64,000 nucleotides of DNA, from the NCBI GenBank assembly GCA_031180725.1, contig JAPSLO010000002.1:372001-436000 (forward strand), in the 5' to 3' direction. The DNA comes from Roseomonas sp. Its GTDB lineage: Bacteria; Pseudomonadota; Alphaproteobacteria; Acetobacterales; Acetobacteraceae. Both the position numbers and the translations under genes were made by a program. Below, piece by piece: positions 8,090 to 16,083 of this stretch (positions are counted from its first letter, which is position 1; the number at the start of each line of letters is the position of its first letter). Under the pieces are notes generated by a model. It had not been told where the DNA came from. It worked only from the letters and a program-made list of their open reading frames with translations, and did no database searches.

Positions 8090-9085
8090 TCAGGCCGGCA
8101 TCACGCCGGCTTCGCGGAAGGCCCGCGCGGCACCCGGATGCAGCGGCACGCCCGGATACTTCCAGGACGTCGCCGGATCCCAGGAACCCATGGAGGCATG
8201 GATCTGCACCAGCCGCTGGCCGCGGTTGCGGATTAGCGTGCGGGTAATCTTGTAGGCAACCTCGTCCGGCACCGTGTGATGCACCAGGATGACGCTGTCC
8301 ATCGTCGTCACCATCAGGTCGCTGTTCTGCAGCGCCGGATAGGTGGAGGCCGGCAGCACGCCCTCGGCATAGGCGTAGGTGTCGATCAGGTGCTTGCGGA
8401 CGTCGTCCGGGAACGCCACCAGGCGCGAGGGGCGGCGCCCCTGGCCGAGTTCGGTGAGGATCGCGGCGGGCTTGGCCAGGGCGCAGTACAGGTAGTCCAC
8501 CTGGCCGTCGGCGTAGGCGGCGGCGATATCGGCATAGCTGCCGTTCAGATAGCGTCCGCCTTCGTTGCGGATCCGGTCGGGGGAGGTGCCGAGGAAGCGC
8601 AGGATGCGCTGCAGCGTCATCTCGTCCGTGCTGGACCGCTGCGGGCAGGCCAGCTTCAGGCCGCGCTGCGTCAGGATGCTGCGCATATCCTCCGGCCCGC
8701 CATCGGCGCGGCGGACCAGGTTGTGCTCGGTCGGGCTGTAGCCGGTGCCCAGGCTGCGAAGGTTCTCGTGCTTCGCGTTGTAGGGGTCCTCGCCCTTGGC
8801 CGCGGCGGCGGTGAAGGTATCGATGCCCCAGCCCATGGCGGACTGGTTGTTGTTGACGCGGGTGGAATTCGCCAACCCGCCGCCCGGCACCACGCGGATG
8901 CGCAGGTCCGGATTCTCCTCCGCGATCAACGAGGACAGGCCGGCCGCCATGGTATACCAGCCGCCGCCGACCGAGCCCGCGACCCATTCGAAGGTCTGTT
9001 GCGCCTGCGCTGTGCGGATGACGGGCGCCGCCAGCGCAGCGCCGGCGCCGAGCAGCAGCGCGCGGCGCGGGACGAACAGGGCCAT
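8090..9085 (-). CDS. TAXI-family TRAP transporter solute-binding protein
   Basis: A 331-residue periplasmic receptor. The signal peptide is MALFVPRRALLLGAGAALAA and ends near QA. The mature part starts with TFEWVAGSVGGGWYTMAAGL, the characteristic TAXI N-terminus, and includes VVPGGGLANSTRVNNN. The ATG at 9085 follows GGGAG at eight bases and is preferred over the ATG at 9100. It is the first gene of the operon with the fused permease. The ligand is unknown; TAXI receptors with known ligands bind dicarboxylates or glutamate-like compounds. Confidence 0.9.
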   Translation of the reverse strand: MALFVPRRALLLGAGAALAAPVIRTAQAQQTFEWVAGSVGGGWYTMAAGLSSLIAEENPDLRIRVVPGGGLANSTRVNNNQSAMGWGIDTFTAAAAKGEDPYNAKHENLRSLGTGYSPTEHNLVRRADGGPEDMRSILTQRGLKLACPQRSSTDEMTLQRILRFLGTSPDRIRNEGGRYLNGSYADIAAAYADGQVDYLYCALAKPAAILTELGQGRRPSRLVAFPDDVRKHLIDTYAYAEGVLPASTYPALQNSDLMVTTMDSVILVHHTVPDEVAYKITRTLIRNRGQRLVQIHASMGSWDPATSWKYPGVPLHPGAARAFREAGVMPA

Positions 9086-9293
9086 GATGAAGTCTCCCAA
9101 CCTTCCCGAAGGTGGCGATCATGCCGGCCCTTTCACGCCCCCGGCAACGGGGGTGAAGATGGAGAAGCCGTAATCTTGCCGATGCCGCCCGCCGCGGCCC
9201 GCCGCCGGCGGGTTCGCCGATAGGCAGACCCGTTGCGCACCCCGCCCCGGCACCGCCATACCTGCGCCCCACAACAACCGGGAGACCCTTGCA

Positions 9294-10877
9294 ATGCGTC
9301 GCCGCACGCTGCTTTCCGGCTTGGCCGTTGCCGCGGCCGCGCCTTCGATGCCGGCCCTCGCCCAGGGCGCGGCCGCGCACACCTTGCGCTTCATGCCGCA
9401 GGCCGATGTGACGGCCGTGGACCCGATGAGCACCACCAGCTACGGCGTGCGCAACCACGGCCATATGTGCTGGGACACGCTGTACGGGCCGGATGAGAAC
9501 CTGGTGATCCGCCCGCAGCTCGCCGAGGGCCATGTGGTGGAGGATGACGGCTTGCGCTGGGTCTTCACGCTGCGCGAGGGCATCCGCTTCCACGACAATG
9601 AACGCATCCGCGCGCAGGATGCGGTGGCCTCCATCCAGCGCTGGTGGCAGCGAGACACGCTGGGCCAGACGCTGCGCGAGCGCACAGCGGAGATCCGGGC
9701 GCTGGACGACCGGCGCTTCGAAATCCGCCTGCGCCAGAAGTTCGGCCCGATGCTGGAAGCGCTGGGCAAGCCCAGCTCCTATCCTTGCTTCATCTATCCC
9801 GAACGCTTCGCCACCGTGGATCCCGCCCGCCCCTTCACCGAGGTCGTCGGGTCCGGCCCCTATCGCTTCGTGGCGGCGGAACGACTCTCCGGCGCGCGCG
9901 CCGTCTACAGCAAGTTCGAGGGCTATGTGCCCAACCCCAACGCGCCCAGCCTGTTGGGCGGCGCGAAGCTGGCGCATTTCGAGCGGGTGGAGTTCACCTG
10001 GATCCCGGATGCCGCGACGGTCGCCGCCGCGCTGCAATCCGGCGAGATCGACATGTATGAACAGGTGGCGCCCGACCTGCGGCCGATCCTGCGCCGCCAC
10101 CGCGACATCATCGTGGACCGCGTGGATACCGGCGGCCTGGTGGCGCATCTGCGCTTCAACCACCTGCATCCGCCCTTCGACAATCCGGCCATCCGTCGTG
10201 CCCTGCTGCATTCCATCAACCAGGCGGATTTCATGACTTCGATCATGGGCAACGACCGCAGCCTGTGGTCGGACGGCATCGGCGCCTTCCCCGCCGCCTC
10301 TCCCCTGGCGAATGACGAGGGGATCGGCGTGCTGACCAGCCCGCGGAGTTTCGACCGCGCCCGCGCGGCGCTACGCGAGGCCGGCTATGCCAATGAGCCG
10401 GTGACAGTGCTGCACCCGACGGATGTGGTGAACAACAACACCATGACGACGGTGCTGACGGATGCGCTGAAGCGCAGTGGGCTGAACGCCGAAAGCGCGA
10501 CCAGCGACTGGGGTACCGTGCTGCAGCGCCGCGCGCGCCAGGAACCGCCGGGCCAGGGCGGCTGGAACGCGCTGGTCGTGCTGTTCGGCGGCGTGGACCT
10601 GAACAACCCCGGCGTTCACCCGCTGCTGCGCGGCAATGGCCGGCAGGCCTGGTTCGGCTGGCCCACCAGCCCCACCCTGGAAGCGCTGCGGGAGGAATGG
10701 CTGGGTGCCGCCGACCTCGATGCCCAGAAGGCGATCGGCCGGCGCATCCAGGCCGCACTGTGGCAGGACGTGCCCTATATCCCGCTCGGCCAATACTTCA
10801 TCGACGCCGCCTGGCGCCGGAACATCAGCGGCATCCAGAAGGGGCTGACGCTGCCACTGAACCTGCGGCGGAGCTGA
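9294..10877 (+). CDS. Family 5 (peptide/nickel-type) ABC solute-binding protein
   Basis: A 527-residue periplasmic receptor with the twin-arginine-like leader MRRRTLLSGLAVAAAA ending in ALAQ. The body shows family 5 landmarks: WVFTLREGIRFHDNERIRAQD, VVGSGPYRFVAAERLSGARA and ADFMTSIMGNDRSLWSDGIG. It diverges from the TAXI operon. No ABC permease or ATPase genes are adjacent, so it is either an orphan receptor using a remote transporter or a receptor for the Dpp-type system at 28.3 kb, to which it is related. The ligand is unknown. Confidence 0.85.
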   Translation: MRRRTLLSGLAVAAAAPSMPALAQGAAAHTLRFMPQADVTAVDPMSTTSYGVRNHGHMCWDTLYGPDENLVIRPQLAEGHVVEDDGLRWVFTLREGIRFHDNERIRAQDAVASIQRWWQRDTLGQTLRERTAEIRALDDRRFEIRLRQKFGPMLEALGKPSSYPCFIYPERFATVDPARPFTEVVGSGPYRFVAAERLSGARAVYSKFEGYVPNPNAPSLLGGAKLAHFERVEFTWIPDAATVAAALQSGEIDMYEQVAPDLRPILRRHRDIIVDRVDTGGLVAHLRFNHLHPPFDNPAIRRALLHSINQADFMTSIMGNDRSLWSDGIGAFPAASPLANDEGIGVLTSPRSFDRARAALREAGYANEPVTVLHPTDVVNNNTMTTVLTDALKRSGLNAESATSDWGTVLQRRARQEPPGQGGWNALVVLFGGVDLNNPGVHPLLRGNGRQAWFGWPTSPTLEALREEWLGAADLDAQKAIGRRIQAALWQDVPYIPLGQYFIDAAWRRNISGIQKGLTLPLNLRRS

Positions 10878-10886
10878 AGGGGTGAA

Positions 10887-10914
10887 GGCGGCGGCTCAGG
10901 CCAGGGCCGCCGCC
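10887..10914. terminator. Bidirectional hairpin between convergent genes
   Basis: Perfect nine-base arms GGCGGCGGC and GCCGCCGCC flank a ten-base loop, at the junction of the plus-strand receptor and the minus-strand metallo-beta-lactamase-fold gene. There is no clear T-tract. One arm lies in the end of the minus-strand coding region. Confidence 0.5.
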
Positions 10915-11966
10915 GTCCAGACCTGCCCCGGGCGCAGCGCCAGGAAGCGCTCCGGGGCGATGCCGCGTTCCGCCAGCGCCGCATCCAGGTCGGCTGCGGG
11001 CTGCTCCGCCGGCTCGTTGGTCAGCTGGAAGGTGCCCCAGTGATAGCCCAGCGCCTGGCGCGCCCCCAGGATCTCGAAGCCCTGCACCGCATCGGCCGGA
11101 TTCATGTGCTGCGGCGCCATGAACCAGCGCGGCTCATAGGCACCGATCGGCAGCAGGGCGAGATCCGGCGCACCATGCCGCGCCACCAGGTCCCGAAAGG
11201 GCCGGCCGCTATCGAAGCCGGTATCGCCGGCGAAGAATACGGTGGGCCCCAGGCCGCGGATCATGAAGCCGCACCACAGGGCGCGGTTGCGATCCAGGAT
11301 GCCGCGCGCCGTCCAGTGATGCACCGGCACCAGGCTGGCGGTGGCGCCGCGGCCGAGGTCCACTGTCTGCCCCCAATCCGCCGTCTCCACCGCGATGGAG
11401 GGATCATGCTTGCGGATCGTCGCATCCTGGCCCAGCGGCGCGAAAATGCGCGGCCGGTCGCGCTGCCACAGCCGGCCCAGCGTCTCCACATCCAGATGGT
11501 CGTAATGCCCGTGAGAGATCAGCACGGCATCGATCGGCGGCAGGTCGGCGAAGGCGATGCCGGGCGGGTTGTGGCGCTTCGGGCCGAGGAAGGAGAAGGG
11601 GCTGACGCGCTCCGACCAGACCGGGTCGGTCAGCAGGTTCAGCCCATTGGCCTGCAGCAGGAAGCTGGCATGGCCGGCGAAGCTGATGCGCAGCTCTGGC
11701 CCCGCTACGCGCGCCGGCGGGCGGTCCGGCGGGAAGGGGCTCGGCAGGCTCTCCGGCCAGCTTGCCGCCGTCTCCGTCAGATGCCAGCGCAGCAGATCCA
11801 GCAGGCCGCGGGGCGGCGCGCCATCCGGGTTGAAGAAGCGTGCTCCATCGAAGTGGTCGCTGACCGGTCCGGCATAGGCCGTGTCACCCAGCCGGGCGCA
11901 GGCGCCAATAAAAGGCAGCGCGGCCAGCAGGCGCACAAGGGCACGGCGGGTGGGCTGCGTCGTCAA
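10896..11966 (-). CDS. NAPE-PLD/UlaG-like metallo-beta-lactamase-fold hydrolase, exported
   Basis: A 356-residue enzyme. The N-terminus has two arginines and a hydrophobic stretch ending LPFIGAC, which could be a lipobox with the lipidated cysteine at residue 23. The dinuclear metal site begins with SHGHYDHLD (H152, H154, D156, H157), and VHHWTARGILD and FAGDTGFD supply later ligands. The FLGPKRHNPPGI segment resembles N-acyl-phosphatidylethanolamine phospholipase D-like proteins. The likely role is hydrolysis of a phosphodiester or ester in the periplasm or at the inner membrane. No neighbour hints at a substrate. Confidence 0.8.
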   Translation of the reverse strand: MTTQPTRRALVRLLAALPFIGACARLGDTAYAGPVSDHFDGARFFNPDGAPPRGLLDLLRWHLTETAASWPESLPSPFPPDRPPARVAGPELRISFAGHASFLLQANGLNLLTDPVWSERVSPFSFLGPKRHNPPGIAFADLPPIDAVLISHGHYDHLDVETLGRLWQRDRPRIFAPLGQDATIRKHDPSIAVETADWGQTVDLGRGATASLVPVHHWTARGILDRNRALWCGFMIRGLGPTVFFAGDTGFDSGRPFRDLVARHGAPDLALLPIGAYEPRWFMAPQHMNPADAVQGFEILGARQALGYHWGTFQLTNEPAEQPAADLDAALAERGIAPERFLALRPGQVWTAAALA

Positions 11967-12099
11967 GCGGTGACAGTCTCTGTTGTTGCGATAGGGAAGT
12001 GGCCCCGCCGGCGTCCTCTGCCAAGGGTCCGAAAGGGCTGGACAGGAACCTTGGCATGCCGCGAGCGTCCAGGCGCCGGATGCCGATGGAACCCCGCAG

Positions 12100-13176
12100 A
12101 TGCGCCTCTTCCGCTGCCAGGCCTGCGATCAGGTGCTGTATTTCGAGAACACCGCCTGCGAGCGCTGCGGGCACACCCTGGGCTTCCTGCCGGAGAGCAT
12201 GCGGCTTTCCGCGCTGGAAGCCGAGGATGACGCCTGGCGGCCCTTGGCGGCGCCGGAGGCACTGCGCCGCTTCTGCGCCAATGCCAGGCACCAGGCCTGC
12301 AATTGGCTGGCCGAGCCCGGCGCGGAAGCCGGCACGCTCTGCGCGGCCTGCCGGCACAACAAGATCATTCCTGACCTCACAGTGCCGGCGAACCTGCTGC
12401 CCTGGAGGCGTATCCAGGACGCCCAGCACCGGCTGATCTACACCCTGCGCCGCCTGAAGCTGCCGCTGGCAACCAAGGCCGAGGACCCGGTGAAAGGACT
12501 GGCCTTCGATGTGCTAGCCGATCCGACCGGGGACGGCGCGCCGAAGGTGATGACTGGCCATGACGAAGGGCTGATCACGATGGCCCTGGCCGAGGCCGAC
12601 GATGCAGAGCGCGAACGCCGCCGCACCGCGATGGGCGAGCCCTATCGCACCCTGCTGGGCCATTTCCGGCACGAATCCGGCCACCATTTCTGGAACCTGC
12701 TGGTGCGTGATGCCGGGCGGCTGCAGGCCTGCCGCGCCCTCTTCGGCGACGATACCCAGGATTACGGCGAGGCGCTGAAGCGCCATTATGCGGAAGGCCC
12801 GCCCGCCGACTGGATGGCGCACCATGTCAGCGCCTATGCCACGTCGCACCCCTGGGAGGACTTCGCCGAGACCTGGGCGCATTACCTGCATATCGTGGAC
12901 ACGCTGGAGATGGCGAACAGCTTCGGCCTGCGCGTGCGCCCCCGCCTACCCAAGAGCGAGGACCTGGCGGCCGAGGTCGATTTCGACCCTTACAGCGCCC
13001 TGCCGATCGAGGAAATGATCGAGGCCTGGCTGCCGCTGACCTTCGCGGTGAACAGCTTGAACCGCTGCATGGGATCGCCCGACCTCTACCCCTTCGTGCT
13101 ACCGCCGCCGGCAATCGAGAAGCTGGGCTTCATCCATCGGCTGGTGCATGGGCAAGTGCCGGCGGATCCGGCCTGA
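12100..13176 (+). CDS. Putative zinc-binding metallopeptidase with N-terminal zinc ribbon
   Basis: A 358-residue cytoplasmic protein. Two CxxC pairs at the N-terminus (C6/C9 and C20/C23, in FRCQACD and CERCGH) form a zinc ribbon, and more cysteines follow at C81/C84 (CAAC). The catalytic motif is HESGHHFW with H191, E192 and H195. Downstream HPWEDFAETWAHYLHI supplies a likely further ligand. This architecture is that of the uncharacterised zinc-binding metallopeptidases seen in many alphaproteobacteria. The start at 12100 puts the ribbon at the N-terminus. Its function is not known. The next gene converges on it, so it is probably monocistronic. Confidence 0.8.
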   Translation: MRLFRCQACDQVLYFENTACERCGHTLGFLPESMRLSALEAEDDAWRPLAAPEALRRFCANARHQACNWLAEPGAEAGTLCAACRHNKIIPDLTVPANLLPWRRIQDAQHRLIYTLRRLKLPLATKAEDPVKGLAFDVLADPTGDGAPKVMTGHDEGLITMALAEADDAERERRRTAMGEPYRTLLGHFRHESGHHFWNLLVRDAGRLQACRALFGDDTQDYGEALKRHYAEGPPADWMAHHVSAYATSHPWEDFAETWAHYLHIVDTLEMANSFGLRVRPRLPKSEDLAAEVDFDPYSALPIEEMIEAWLPLTFAVNSLNRCMGSPDLYPFVLPPPAIEKLGFIHRLVHGQVPADPA

Positions 13177-13644
13177 TCAGCCCTCGTCCAGCTTCGCCAG
13201 GTTCGCCCGCGCGCGGCGCAACAGGTGCAGCAGCGTGGCGCGTTCCTCCGCGGTGAAATCCGACATCGCGGCGTCCAACACAGCGTGGGCTTCGGGCAGC
13301 AGCTTCTCCCGCAAGGCGCGGCCGGCGGGGGTCAGGTGAATTGCCACCTTACGGCGATCCGCGACACTGGGCTCGCGCCGGATCCAGCCGGCCGCCTCCA
13401 TGCCGCGGAGTGCAATCACCGCGGTGGGTTCCTGCATGCCGGTGCGGGTGGCCAGCTCGCGCTGGGTCAACCCGTCTGTCTCCCACAACGCGCGCAGGAA
13501 ATACCAGGCGCCGGACGTTGCACCATGCGGCGCGATGCGCTGCTGCAGGTTGCGCTGGATCGCCCGGTTCAGCTCGCGGACCTGGTAGCCCAGGCTCTCG
13601 TCAAAGGGCAGCGGCGCGGCCCTGCGCCCGCGCCGCGTGCTCAT
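13177..13644 (-). CDS. MarR-family transcriptional regulator of the phthalate-type operons
   Basis: A 155-residue winged-helix regulator. The recognition-helix region is GLTQRELATRTGMQEPTAVI and the wing is EPSVADRRKVAIHLTPAGRA. It is the last gene of the minus-strand operon that also encodes the dehydrogenase and reductase, and its ATG overlaps the stop of the small upstream gene (ATGA). MarR proteins bind short palindromes and are released by aromatic ligands. The two perfect palindromes in the divergent promoter at 15992-16066 are the obvious targets, which would give autoregulation. The ligand is probably the pathway substrate or an intermediate; this is inference. Confidence 0.85.
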   Translation of the reverse strand: MSTRRGRRAAPLPFDESLGYQVRELNRAIQRNLQQRIAPHGATSGAWYFLRALWETDGLTQRELATRTGMQEPTAVIALRGMEAAGWIRREPSVADRRKVAIHLTPAGRALREKLLPEAHAVLDAAMSDFTAEERATLLHLLRRARANLAKLDEG

Positions 13645-13823
13645 CGGGGCCGGTTCGCGGTGGCGGTGATGGTGGCGATCATGTCCTGCTCGGCCGCCGC
13701 GGCGCTGGCATAGCGCGGTGCGGTGGTGACGAAGGGTTCCGTCGATTCGGCCGGCATGAAGACCGAAAGATAGAACAGCCCCGTAGCGGGATCGCGTGTG
13801 GCCTCGATGCGCAGAGTCGGCAT
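13641..13823 (-). CDS. 60-residue protein of unknown function in the catabolic operon
   Basis: A small protein beginning MPTLRIEATRDPATGLFYLS and containing PRYASAAAAEQDMIATI. It starts two bases after the dehydrogenase stop and overlaps the marR start by ATGA, so it is embedded in and translated with the operon. The N-terminal half looks like a short beta-hairpin and the C-terminal half like an amphipathic helix. It has no signal peptide, cysteines or obvious motif. The longer frame to 13901 overlaps the dehydrogenase and is not needed. It could be an accessory or regulatory partner; no function is assigned. Confidence 0.6.
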   Translation of the reverse strand: MPTLRIEATRDPATGLFYLSVFMPAESTEPFVTTAPRYASAAAAEQDMIATITATANRPR

Positions 13824-13825
13824 GG

Positions 13826-15007
13826 TCAATCCCCCGTTGCGACCTGGTGGCGGAGGAATACCTCCCTTCCCTCGCGCGCAGACTGGAGCAGCGCGAGGCA
13901 TGCCTCAAGGGTGGCCATTCCCCAAGTGCCGGAATGCAGCGGCCGCACGCCATCCAGCGCGGCGGCGCAGAATTCGTCCAGCACCTCGGCGCGCGGCACC
14001 GGCGGCACCGGCACCGCCTCGAAATGGCGCGCGGCGTCGCCATAGACATGCACGCCATCCGCCGTGATGCGCAGATCGGCGCCCTCGCAACTGGCCAGCC
14101 AGAAGCCGAACTGGTTGTGAAACTCCGGCGGGCCGGGCTGCGGCAAGGGCGGGCTATCGGGGCCATAGGCGCGGCGGGTCTTGGCCGCCACCTCATCCGT
14201 GATGCCCGCCAGCGCCCGGCGCGCCGCGCCGTAGTCGCCGGGATCGCGGCGGCGTCCCATTTCGCCCACCCAGCCGAGCAGTTCATCCGTGTCGAAGTGG
14301 CCATGGCCGCTATAGGTCAGCGTGGCCGTCGTGCCGTCCTCGAAAATCAGGAATGCGGCATAGGCGCCCTCGGTCGGGCGGGCCGGATCCCAGGCGAAGC
14401 TCTGTGCGCGGATGGAGCGCAGCCGCCCGCCGCCCAGCAGGCGCGCGATATCGAGCTGGTGTGCGCCCTGGCTGAACACCACACCGCCGCCCTGGGCAGT
14501 GTCCAGCTCCTCCGGCCGGCGCGGACGATAGAGAAAATCCGTAAAGGTCAGGCCGGTGATCATGCGTACCGCGCCGACCGCGCTGGCGGCAATCATCCGC
14601 CGCGCTGCCAGCACCGGGCCGTTGTGGCTGTGGCTGTGGCCGATGACGAGGACGACGCCGGCGCGCTCCGCCGCCTCCACCATCGCCGCGCATTCTGCGA
14701 GCGTGACTGCCATGGGCTTTTCCACCAGCGCGTGCCGGCCCGCCGCGCAGGCAGCCAGCACATCCGCGGCGTGGAACTGGTGCGGCGTGGCGATATAGAC
14801 CGCCTCCACCTCCGGGTCGGCGCACATCGCCTGCATGTCGGAATAGGCGCGGCTACCTGGAAAATCCTGCTGGAAGCGGGTGCGCGCCTCCGGCCGTGGG
14901 TCGGCGCAGGCGACAAGCTGCACCCGGCCGTGCCCAGCCAGGGTCGGCAGCATCAGCATGAAGGCGCGGCCCAGCCCCGCCACGCCCAGCCGCAGGCGTC
15001 GTGTCAC
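13826..15007 (-). CDS. Gfo/Idh/MocA-family dehydrogenase, Pht4-like (phthalate dihydrodiol dehydrogenase)
   Basis: A 393-residue NAD(P)-dependent oxidoreductase. The N-terminus LRLGVAGLGRAFMLMLPTL binds the nucleotide, and LVEKPMAVT supplies the family's catalytic lysine. The protein is close in form to Pht4, which oxidises the cis-4,5-dihydrodiol of phthalate to 4,5-dihydroxyphthalate. A GTG start overlaps the reductase stop (GTGA). The order reductase, dehydrogenase, small protein, marR, with a divergent oxygenase and decarboxylase, fits a complete phthalate-type upper pathway. The true substrate could be another aromatic or heteroaromatic dicarboxylate. Confidence 0.8.
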   Translation of the reverse strand: MTRRLRLGVAGLGRAFMLMLPTLAGHGRVQLVACADPRPEARTRFQQDFPGSRAYSDMQAMCADPEVEAVYIATPHQFHAADVLAACAAGRHALVEKPMAVTLAECAAMVEAAERAGVVLVIGHSHSHNGPVLAARRMIAASAVGAVRMITGLTFTDFLYRPRRPEELDTAQGGGVVFSQGAHQLDIARLLGGGRLRSIRAQSFAWDPARPTEGAYAAFLIFEDGTTATLTYSGHGHFDTDELLGWVGEMGRRRDPGDYGAARRALAGITDEVAAKTRRAYGPDSPPLPQPGPPEFHNQFGFWLASCEGADLRITADGVHVYGDAARHFEAVPVPPVPRAEVLDEFCAAALDGVRPLHSGTWGMATLEACLALLQSAREGREVFLRHQVATGD

Positions 15008-15966
15008 AGGTCCAGCACCAGCTCGGTCTCCCCCGCCGCGGCGCGGGAGACGCAGACCATCACCTGGCTCGGCTTCTCGTGCTCCATCAGCACGAGGTCG
15101 CGATGCTCCACCGCACCGCCAAGCAGCCCGGTGCGGCAGGATCCGCAGGTACCGCTCTCGCAGGAATGCGAAACGGCGATGCCGGCCTCGCGCAGGGCGG
15201 CCAGGATGGTGGTGCCCGCCGGCACTGGCACCACTTGGCCGCTGCGGGCCAAGCGTACCGCGAAAGGCTTGTCGTCCGGCTGTGGATTCGCGGCCGATCC
15301 GAAATCCTCGAAATGCACGGCGGAGGAGGGCCAGTGCCCGGTCATGTCGCGCACGGCCTGCATCAGCCCGCGCGGGCCGCAGCAGTGCAAATGCCGGCCC
15401 TTCGGCTGTTCCAGCACGGGCCAGAGATCGAAGGCGCGATCGGGATCGCCGCCGTCATGGTGAATTACCGCCTTGCCCCTCAGCTCCGGCGCGCGCAGCT
15501 CCTCCAGGAAGGCCGTATGCGCAGCGGAGCGCGTGAGGTAATAGAGCTTCCAGGGCGGCCGCCCCTCGGCCTGCAGGTGATGGATCATCGCCATGATCGG
15601 CGTGATGCCGATGCCGCCCGCGATGAAGATGCGCCCGGTCGGGCTGCCCTTCAGGCCGAAATCATTGCGCGGCGCCGTCACCGGCAGCAGGTCCCCGGCG
15701 TGCACGCCATCGCAGAGCGCGACAGAGCCACCCTGCCCCGTCTCCTCCCGCTTCACGGCGATGCTGTAGCGCGCCGTCTCGGCCGGATCGCTGCAGAGCG
15801 AGTAGCGGCGCACCAGGCCGTTCGGCACCTTCACCTTCAGATGTGCGCCGGCGGTAAAGGGCGGCAGCTCCGCGCCTTCCGGGTCCACCAGGTCGAAGCG
15901 GTGGATGCCCTCCGCGATGCGTTCCGCCGCGGCCACCCGCAACGGCCGGAAAACCTCGTCCTCCAT
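15004..15966 (-). CDS. Phthalate dioxygenase reductase-like (FMN, NADH, plant-type 2Fe-2S)
   Basis: A 320-residue single-polypeptide reductase that passes electrons from NADH to the Rieske oxygenase. The FMN-binding motif RRYSLCS is at 53-59, the NADH-domain motif IFIAGGIGITPI at 113-124 and CCGPRG at 195-200. The C-terminal 2Fe-2S domain has C269, C274, C277 and C305 in CESGTCGSC and VCVS. The domain order FMN-NAD-ferredoxin is that of the PDR/VanB family. It is the first gene of the minus-strand operon, transcribed from a promoter that contains a MarR palindrome. Confidence 0.9.
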   Translation of the reverse strand: MEDEVFRPLRVAAAERIAEGIHRFDLVDPEGAELPPFTAGAHLKVKVPNGLVRRYSLCSDPAETARYSIAVKREETGQGGSVALCDGVHAGDLLPVTAPRNDFGLKGSPTGRIFIAGGIGITPIMAMIHHLQAEGRPPWKLYYLTRSAAHTAFLEELRAPELRGKAVIHHDGGDPDRAFDLWPVLEQPKGRHLHCCGPRGLMQAVRDMTGHWPSSAVHFEDFGSAANPQPDDKPFAVRLARSGQVVPVPAGTTILAALREAGIAVSHSCESGTCGSCRTGLLGGAVEHRDLVLMEHEKPSQVMVCVSRAAAGETELVLDL

Positions 15967-15990
15967 CGGCGCTCCTCGGCTTCGGCCATT

Positions 15991-16018
15991 TACTTAGCTC
16001 TCTAAGTATTTTGGTCAA
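15991..16018 (-). promoter_or_regulatory. Promoter of the reductase operon with embedded operator
   Basis: On the minus strand, TTGACC (16018-16013) and TAAGTA (15996-15991) are separated by 16 bases, and the palindrome at 15992-16007 fills the spacer and overlaps the -10. A repressor bound there would block RNA polymerase. The arrangement repeats at 21671-21700. Confidence 0.55.
15992..16007. promoter_or_regulatory. MarR operator candidate O1
   Basis: Perfect palindrome ACTTAGCTCTCTAAGT: six-base arms ACTTAG and CTAAGT around four bases. It lies 26 bases upstream of the reductase start, in the divergent intergenic region. The arms are AT-rich against the GC-rich surroundings, and the same arms recur at 16051-16066. 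Confidence 0.7.
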
Positions 16019-16023
16019 GCCCC

Positions 16024-16052
16024 TGGACAGCCCCGCCCCTCGCCGACATAAC
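16024..16052 (+). promoter_or_regulatory. Promoter of the oxygenase operon
   Basis: TGGACA at 16024-16029 and CATAAC at 16047-16052 with 17-base spacing. The predicted transcription start falls inside the second palindrome (16051-16066), consistent with repression. Assignment is by consensus matching. Confidence 0.5.
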
Positions 16053-16066
16053 TTAGAGCCCTAAGT
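16051..16066. promoter_or_regulatory. MarR operator candidate O2
   Basis: Perfect palindrome ACTTAGAGCCCTAAGT, with the same arms as O1 and a start-to-start distance of 59 bases. It sits over the predicted start of the oxygenase transcript and ends just before the GGGAGGAG ribosome-binding site. Confidence 0.7.
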
Positions 16067-16083
16067 TTATGGGAGGAGTGCCC

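Noticed and set aside
6087-10211. A 1374-codon open frame on the minus strand.
   Set aside because: It runs out of phase through the TRAP permease and TAXI receptor genes and antisense to the peptide receptor. Its product is H/R/G-rich low complexity typical of GC-rich shadow frames.
15992-16066. CRISPR-like or insertion-sequence terminal repeats suggested by the two identical palindromes.
   Set aside because: Only two copies, each a palindrome, in a divergent promoter beside a marR gene. Operator function is the simpler explanation.
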